A DNA stretch of 17,878 nt from contig CAYXWM010000050.1 of the NCBI GenBank assembly GCA_964468805.1, positions 1 through 17,878 of the forward strand, read 5' to 3'. Below the pieces are notes generated by a model. It did not search any database, had not been told where the DNA came from, and worked only from the letters and a program-made list of their open reading frames with translations. Shown here piece after piece: positions 14,441 to 17,878 of this stretch (position 1 is its first letter; each line of letters opens with the position of its first letter). Source of the DNA: CAYXWM01 sp964468805 (GTDB taxonomy: Bacteria; Bacillota; Clostridia; Lachnospirales; WRBF01). Position numbers and translations under genes: made by a program.

Positions 14441-14505
14441 CATAAAGAATGAGACTGCATTCATTTATGGAAGATTCGCAACTAAGCGAATCTTCCTTTT
14501 TTTTT
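14421..14505 (+). promoter_or_regulatory. Transcription attenuator of the tyrA-aroBAC operon
   Basis: The terminator is an 11-bp perfect stem, GGAAGATTCGC (14469-14479) with GCGAATCTTCC (14486-14496), with a 6-nt loop AACTAA and nine T (14497-14505). A competing antiterminator can form. TTAGTTGTGG (14421-14430, inside the last leader codons) pairs with TCGCAACTAA (14476-14485), ten consecutive pairs including two G-U. This uses the loop and the top four base pairs of the terminator's first arm. It starts 14 nt after the last aromatic codon, so a ribosome stalled on any aromatic codon leaves it free. It displaces only part of the terminator stem, so its effectiveness needs folding energies. 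Confidence 0.75.
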
Positions 14506-14693
14506 ACCGGTGGAGCATCTTTTTCACAAAGTCTTGTTCAGAAATTTATGGACAGCAACAAAAGCTATATTCCGGTAAAGGTCTCACCGGCGTATTTCTA
14601 AAAAAACACCGGTCGCCCACTGATTGGACTATACGATTTTGTTACTGCCAAACCGGCATTTAAGTAAAGTAAAAAAATTTTAAGGAAGATTTT
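14506..14693 (+). other. Untranslated stretch between attenuator and tyrA
   Basis: These 188 nt follow the attenuator terminator and lead to tyrA. I see no gene with a ribosome binding site. ACCGG recurs four times, and ACCGGTG (14506-14512) is complementary to CACCGGT (14607-14613), so a long-range stem is possible. The gap is longer than needed for a simple attenuator leader. Confidence 0.4.
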
Positions 14694-15530
14694 ATGAAGA
14701 AAATAAGCATTATAGGCTTGGGTCTCATAGGAGGTTCCATTGCATACGGATTAAAGGATTACGGTGAAATCACGGGGTTTGATACTAAGGAAAGCGTACT
14801 GAAAAAAGCTGTTGAAAAGGCAGCGGTTCATAAGGTTTGCAACAATCCCCGGGAAGCCGTTTCAGATGCCGACATTGTCATACTTTGCATTTATCCGGAA
14901 TCCATTTACGGTTTTTTAAAAGAAAATATGCCTTATATGAAACCAGGAGCGGTGATTACGGATGTTTGCGGTGTTAAGGCAGGTCTATACAAGCAATTGT
15001 CAGAGATTATCCCGGCTACCCTTGATTATGTGGGCATACATCCCATGGCGGGCAAAGAAGTTGATGGGTTCGACAATGCCGACCCTGCAATCTTCAAAAA
15101 TACGGGTTTTTTGATTATACCCACAGAAAACTCCAAGCCGGAAAATATAGAGGAAATGAAAAACATTGCGACTCATTTGGGAGCAACAAAAATCGCCGTG
15201 ACCTCCGCCGGAGAGCATGACGACATTATAGCCTATACCAGTGATTTAATGCATATTTCCGCCGCCTGTCTCTGCATGGATTATCACGAAAAAATGACAC
15301 CTGCTTTTACAGCCGGTGCCTACAGAGATTGCACACGGATAGCCCGAATCAATCCTCAACTTTGGACGGAGCTGTTGCTTTCAAACCGGGACTTCATAAA
15401 TATGCACTTAAAAAAATATATAAACAATCTCAATGCCGTACTTGAAGCACTGGAAACTCAAAACGCCTCTCAACTTTACAAGCTGCTTGAGCGTTCCGAC
15501 AAAAACAAGGAGGAGATGTTGAAAAAATGA
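14694..15530 (+). CDS. tyrA: Prephenate dehydrogenase without ACT domain
   Basis: It converts prephenate to 4-hydroxyphenylpyruvate with NAD+, the committed step to tyrosine. The protein has 278 residues. AAGGA (14682-14686) is 7 nt before the ATG. The Rossmann motif is GLGLIGGSIAYGL (8-20). Prephenate-site signatures include GIHPMAGKE (114-122, catalytic-region H116), EHDDIIAYTSDLMH (174-187) and AYRDCTRIA (209-217). The C-terminal helical domain ends at 278, so the ACT regulatory domain of the roughly 370-residue Bacillus enzyme is missing. Control may therefore rest on the upstream attenuator. It is the first structural gene of the operon and overlaps aroB by 4 nt (ATGA). Confidence 0.95.
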   Translation: MKKISIIGLGLIGGSIAYGLKDYGEITGFDTKESVLKKAVEKAAVHKVCNNPREAVSDADIVILCIYPESIYGFLKENMPYMKPGAVITDVCGVKAGLYKQLSEIIPATLDYVGIHPMAGKEVDGFDNADPAIFKNTGFLIIPTENSKPENIEEMKNIATHLGATKIAVTSAGEHDDIIAYTSDLMHISAACLCMDYHEKMTPAFTAGAYRDCTRIARINPQLWTELLLSNRDFINMHLKKYINNLNAVLEALETQNASQLYKLLERSDKNKEEMLKK

Positions 15531-16594
15531 GAGAACTTGCCGTTAATCTTCCGGAAAAAAACTATAAAATTCAAATAGCCGGCAATATTTTGTCAACAAC
15601 AGAAGAGGTTATAAATCAACTGTTTTCCAAAAGTAAAGCCGTAATAATAACAGACAAAAATGTTTGGGACTTATACGGAGCGGACTTTTTGGAATCCTTT
15701 GAAAACAAGCCGGATTTCATCATACTTCCTGCCGGTGAGCACACAAAAAGCTTGGAATACGCCCAAACGGTTTTTGAAAACCTTTCGGAAAGAGGACTAC
15801 TGCGTGACGGCTTACTCATAGCCCTTGGCGGCGGAGTAATCGGGGACTTGACCGGTTTCGTTGCATCTGTATATTTACGGGGTATACCTTTTGTACAAAT
15901 CCCCACAACTCTTTTGGCACAGGTAGACTCCTCTGTGGGCGGCAAAACAGGGGTGAATATTAAAAACGGAAAAAATCTGGTGGGAAGTTTTTATCAGCCC
16001 TCGGCGGTTATTTCCGATGTTAATGTTTTAAATACTCTGCCCGAAAGGGAATTTGCCTGCGGAATGGCAGAAATAATAAAGTACAGTATGATTTGGAAAG
16101 GTCCTTTGAGAGATTTATTAAAGGAATACGACCCGGCCGGCAAAGAAGCCGGGGAGAAATTACAGGAAATCATATATGTATGCTGTGATATTAAACGCCA
16201 GGTAGTAGAGCAAGACCGTTTTGACACAGGTTTAAGAATGATTTTAAATTTCGGTCATACTTTCGGTCATGCTATCGAGAATTATTATTCATATTCAAAA
16301 TACAATCACGGCGAGGCTGTGGCTTTGGGAATGGTGCTTGCCTGCAATCTGGGAATTATGCTGGGAATAACTCCGGAATCGGCAAAGCTTGAATTGATTG
16401 ATTATCTGACCCGATTTAATCTCCCGGTTACTGACCCGGTTAATGTTTCGGATTTGATTGCCGCTGTTTTCAATGACAAGAAAAATACTTCCGACGGAAT
16501 TAACTTTGTTTTGGTTAACAAAGACAGCGTAGCGGTTATACACAAAATAAAATTTGATGAGTTAAATTCATCGGCTAAGGAGTTGACATTTTGA
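15527..16594 (+). CDS. aroB: 3-dehydroquinate synthase
   Basis: This is the second shikimate-pathway step, cyclising DAHP to 3-dehydroquinate with NAD+ and a divalent metal. The protein has 355 residues, the normal length. Signatures are the NAD-binding GGGVIGDLTGFVA (101-113), QVDSSVGGKTGVN (132-144), AEIIKY (181-186), NFGHTFGHAIE (241-251) and HGEAVALGM (261-269). The predicted metal ligands are E182, H244 and H261, corresponding to E184, H247 and H264 of the E. coli enzyme. Its ATG overlaps the tyrA stop (ATGA), and GGAGGAG-like sequence inside the end of tyrA serves as ribosome binding site. Its own stop overlaps the aroA start. Confidence 0.97.
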   Translation: MRELAVNLPEKNYKIQIAGNILSTTEEVINQLFSKSKAVIITDKNVWDLYGADFLESFENKPDFIILPAGEHTKSLEYAQTVFENLSERGLLRDGLLIALGGGVIGDLTGFVASVYLRGIPFVQIPTTLLAQVDSSVGGKTGVNIKNGKNLVGSFYQPSAVISDVNVLNTLPEREFACGMAEIIKYSMIWKGPLRDLLKEYDPAGKEAGEKLQEIIYVCCDIKRQVVEQDRFDTGLRMILNFGHTFGHAIENYYSYSKYNHGEAVALGMVLACNLGIMLGITPESAKLELIDYLTRFNLPVTDPVNVSDLIAAVFNDKKNTSDGINFVLVNKDSVAVIHKIKFDELNSSAKELTF

Positions 16595-17835
16595 ACAGAA
16601 TTGTAAACGCCTTTCCCAAAGGTACAGTAACCGTTCCTCCATCAAAAAGCGTTGCACACAGAGCCTTAATTTGCAGTTTGCTTGCTGAAGGAAAATCAAC
16701 GGTGAGAAATTTGGATTTCTCCCAAGACATAGCAGCCACTTGGGAATGTATACAAGCTATAGGTGCAAAATGCTCCAAAGAAGGCGACCTCTGTACCGTT
16801 GAAGGCGGACTGAAATTTGTGGGTAACGTATTAAACTGCAACGAATCCGGCTCAACATTAAGATTTTTTATACCCATAGCCGCTGTTTTGGGCGAAAATT
16901 TCTTGTTTACCGGCAAGGGCAGATTACTTTCCAGACCCTTGGATCCATATGTAGTTGCCTTGGGTGAACATGGGGTCCAGATGGATTTAACCGAAGAAGG
17001 GCTTAAAGTAAGCGGAAAACTCAGCTCCGGAACCTTTAAACTACCGGGAAATATCAGCTCCCAATTTATAACGGGATTGCTTTTCGCCTTGCCCTTGGTT
17101 GACGGAGACTCGGAAATTATTCTGGATCAAGAACCGGAATCGCGAAATTATATAGCCTTAACCCTTCAGGTTATGCAGAGTTTCGGAATAGAAATCAAGC
17201 ATGAGAATTTTCAAAAGTTCTATATAAAGGGCAACTCAAAATATCAAGCCTGCGATTATTGTGTAGAGGCGGATTATTCCCAAGCGGCGTTTTTCTTAAC
17301 CGCAAGTGCCCTGGGCTGTGATGTGGAATGTACCGGCTTGAACAGGGACTCTTTACAAGGCGATAAAGAATTTTTGGATATAATAAGAAACTGCGGTGGG
17401 GAAATAATTTATACGGAAACGGGAATAAATGTTAAAGCTGACGTATTAAAGCCCACTGTGGTAGACGCAAGACAAATACCCGATTTGGTGCCGATAACGG
17501 CGGTGTTGCTAAGTTTTTGCAAAGGCGAAAGCAAAATAATAAATGCCGGCCGTTTACGTATCAAAGAAAGCGACAGACTTTTCGCCATAGCCACAGAATT
17601 AAACAAACTGGGAGCAAAAGTTACGGAGCTGGAGGACGGTTTGATTATTCAAGGCGTGGACAAACTGAAGGGCGGTCAAACTGACGCTCATAACGACCAC
17701 AGAATCGCCATGGCTCTAAGCGTTGCCGCAATTAAATGCACGGAAGAAGTAAGTATTTCCGGAGCGGAAAGCGTAAATAAATCTTATCCCGGATTTTTTG
17801 AGGATTTTTGCAAGACGGAGGAGAAAAATGGCTAA
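16591..17835 (+). CDS. aroA: 3-phosphoshikimate 1-carboxyvinyltransferase (EPSP synthase)
   Basis: It joins phosphoenolpyruvate to shikimate 3-phosphate, giving EPSP. The protein has 414 residues. It starts at TTG 16591, with AAGGAG (16577-16582) 8 nt upstream, and the TTGA overlap with the aroB stop supports this start. Active-site segments are PPSKSVAHRALI (16-27, K19 and R24), NESGSTLRF (84-92), GNISSQFITGLL (153-164), DYSQAAFFL (228-236), IPDLVP (296-301, catalytic Asp), RIKESDRL (323-330) and DHRIAMAL (369-376). The PEP-site loop reads ESGSTLRF where E. coli has NAGTAMRP. Gly96 is kept but Thr97 and Pro101 are replaced, as in many clostridial enzymes. Its last 8 nt overlap aroC. Confidence 0.97.
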   Translation: MNRIVNAFPKGTVTVPPSKSVAHRALICSLLAEGKSTVRNLDFSQDIAATWECIQAIGAKCSKEGDLCTVEGGLKFVGNVLNCNESGSTLRFFIPIAAVLGENFLFTGKGRLLSRPLDPYVVALGEHGVQMDLTEEGLKVSGKLSSGTFKLPGNISSQFITGLLFALPLVDGDSEIILDQEPESRNYIALTLQVMQSFGIEIKHENFQKFYIKGNSKYQACDYCVEADYSQAAFFLTASALGCDVECTGLNRDSLQGDKEFLDIIRNCGGEIIYTETGINVKADVLKPTVVDARQIPDLVPITAVLLSFCKGESKIINAGRLRIKESDRLFAIATELNKLGAKVTELEDGLIIQGVDKLKGGQTDAHNDHRIAMALSVAAIKCTEEVSISGAESVNKSYPGFFEDFCKTEEKNG

Positions 17836-17878
17836 CGTATGGGGTGAACGCATTAAACTCTCCATATTCGGAGAATCT
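17828..17878 (+). CDS. aroC: Chorismate synthase, N-terminal fragment
   Basis: Seventeen codons are visible before the right edge: MANVWGERIKLSIFGES. This matches the chorismate synthase N-terminus, in which a short lead is followed by the conserved T/S-x-FGESHG segment. GGAGGAG (17817-17823) lies 4 nt before the ATG. The start overlaps the aroA end by 8 nt in another frame, so it is part of the same operon. The enzyme removes phosphate from EPSP to give chorismate. The call rests on a short stretch but the operon context supports it strongly. Confidence 0.88.
   Translation, partial: MANVWGERIKLSIFGES

Noticed and set aside
14467..14601. A 44-codon frame starting with ATG at 14467 and reading through the attenuator terminator (MEDSQLSESSFFFTGG...)
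   Set aside because: It has no ribosome binding site, and its first codons are simply the terminator stem and T-run. Most likely chance, though it would be translated only in read-through transcripts.
14400..14663. An 87-codon plus-strand open frame between the leader peptide and tyrA
   Set aside because: It overlaps the leader peptide in another frame, runs through the terminator hairpin and U-tract, has no ribosome binding site and no recognisable domain.

Overview
The window looks like a chromosomal segment from an endospore-forming member of the Clostridia (Firmicutes). The support is a low G+C composition, strong GGAGG-type ribosome binding sites, frequent TTG starts, an alpha/beta-type small acid-soluble spore protein, a BofC-like protein, a PdaB-type polysaccharide deacetylase and a HrcA/CIRCE operator. 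I see no insertion sequence, phage gene, CRISPR array, tRNA or rRNA. The species cannot be named from the sequence alone.

Layout. Positions 1-635 (minus) hold the N-terminal part of a PdaB-like deacetylase. A 50-residue zinc-ribbon protein (999-1151, plus) sits alone behind a near-perfect CIRCE operator and ends in its own terminator. From 6903 down to 1316 (minus) lies the leucine cluster: leuA, leuC, leuD, a DUF2284 cysteine-rich protein, then leuB. Its gaps hold conspicuous inverted repeats. A PerR-type regulator (7672-8103, minus) has a Fur/PerR-like box over its own promoter start. After about 790 non-coding bases come a CheX-like protein and trmL (plus), overlapping by 4 nt, then a spore protein gene. 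Next is an intergenic region with tandem hairpins, then ruvA, ruvB and an unrecognised Ig-like/membrane/TPR protein closed by a bidirectional terminator. A bofC-like gene lies on the minus strand (13448-14032).

From 14124 to the right edge is an aromatic amino acid operon: promoter, leader peptide, transcription attenuator, tyrA, aroB, aroA and the first 17 codons of aroC. The genes overlap by 4-8 nt, which suggests translational coupling. aroB, aroA and aroC carry the shikimate pathway toward chorismate and tyrA leads to tyrosine.

The most interesting item is the unannotated 40-codon leader at 14318-14440. Ten of residues 15-30 are Phe, Tyr or Trp. It is followed by an 11-bp GC-containing terminator with a U9 tract, and a possible antiterminator pairing starts just after the last aromatic codon. 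It reads as a Phe/Tyr(/Trp)-sensing ribosome-mediated attenuator, and the tyrA product has no ACT feedback domain. Second is the zinc-ribbon gene under CIRCE control, an unusual HrcA target. Further candidates are a double-hairpin RNA between the spore protein gene and ruvA, a long hairpin with an alternative pairing partner upstream of leuC, and an inverted repeat over the leuB promoter start.
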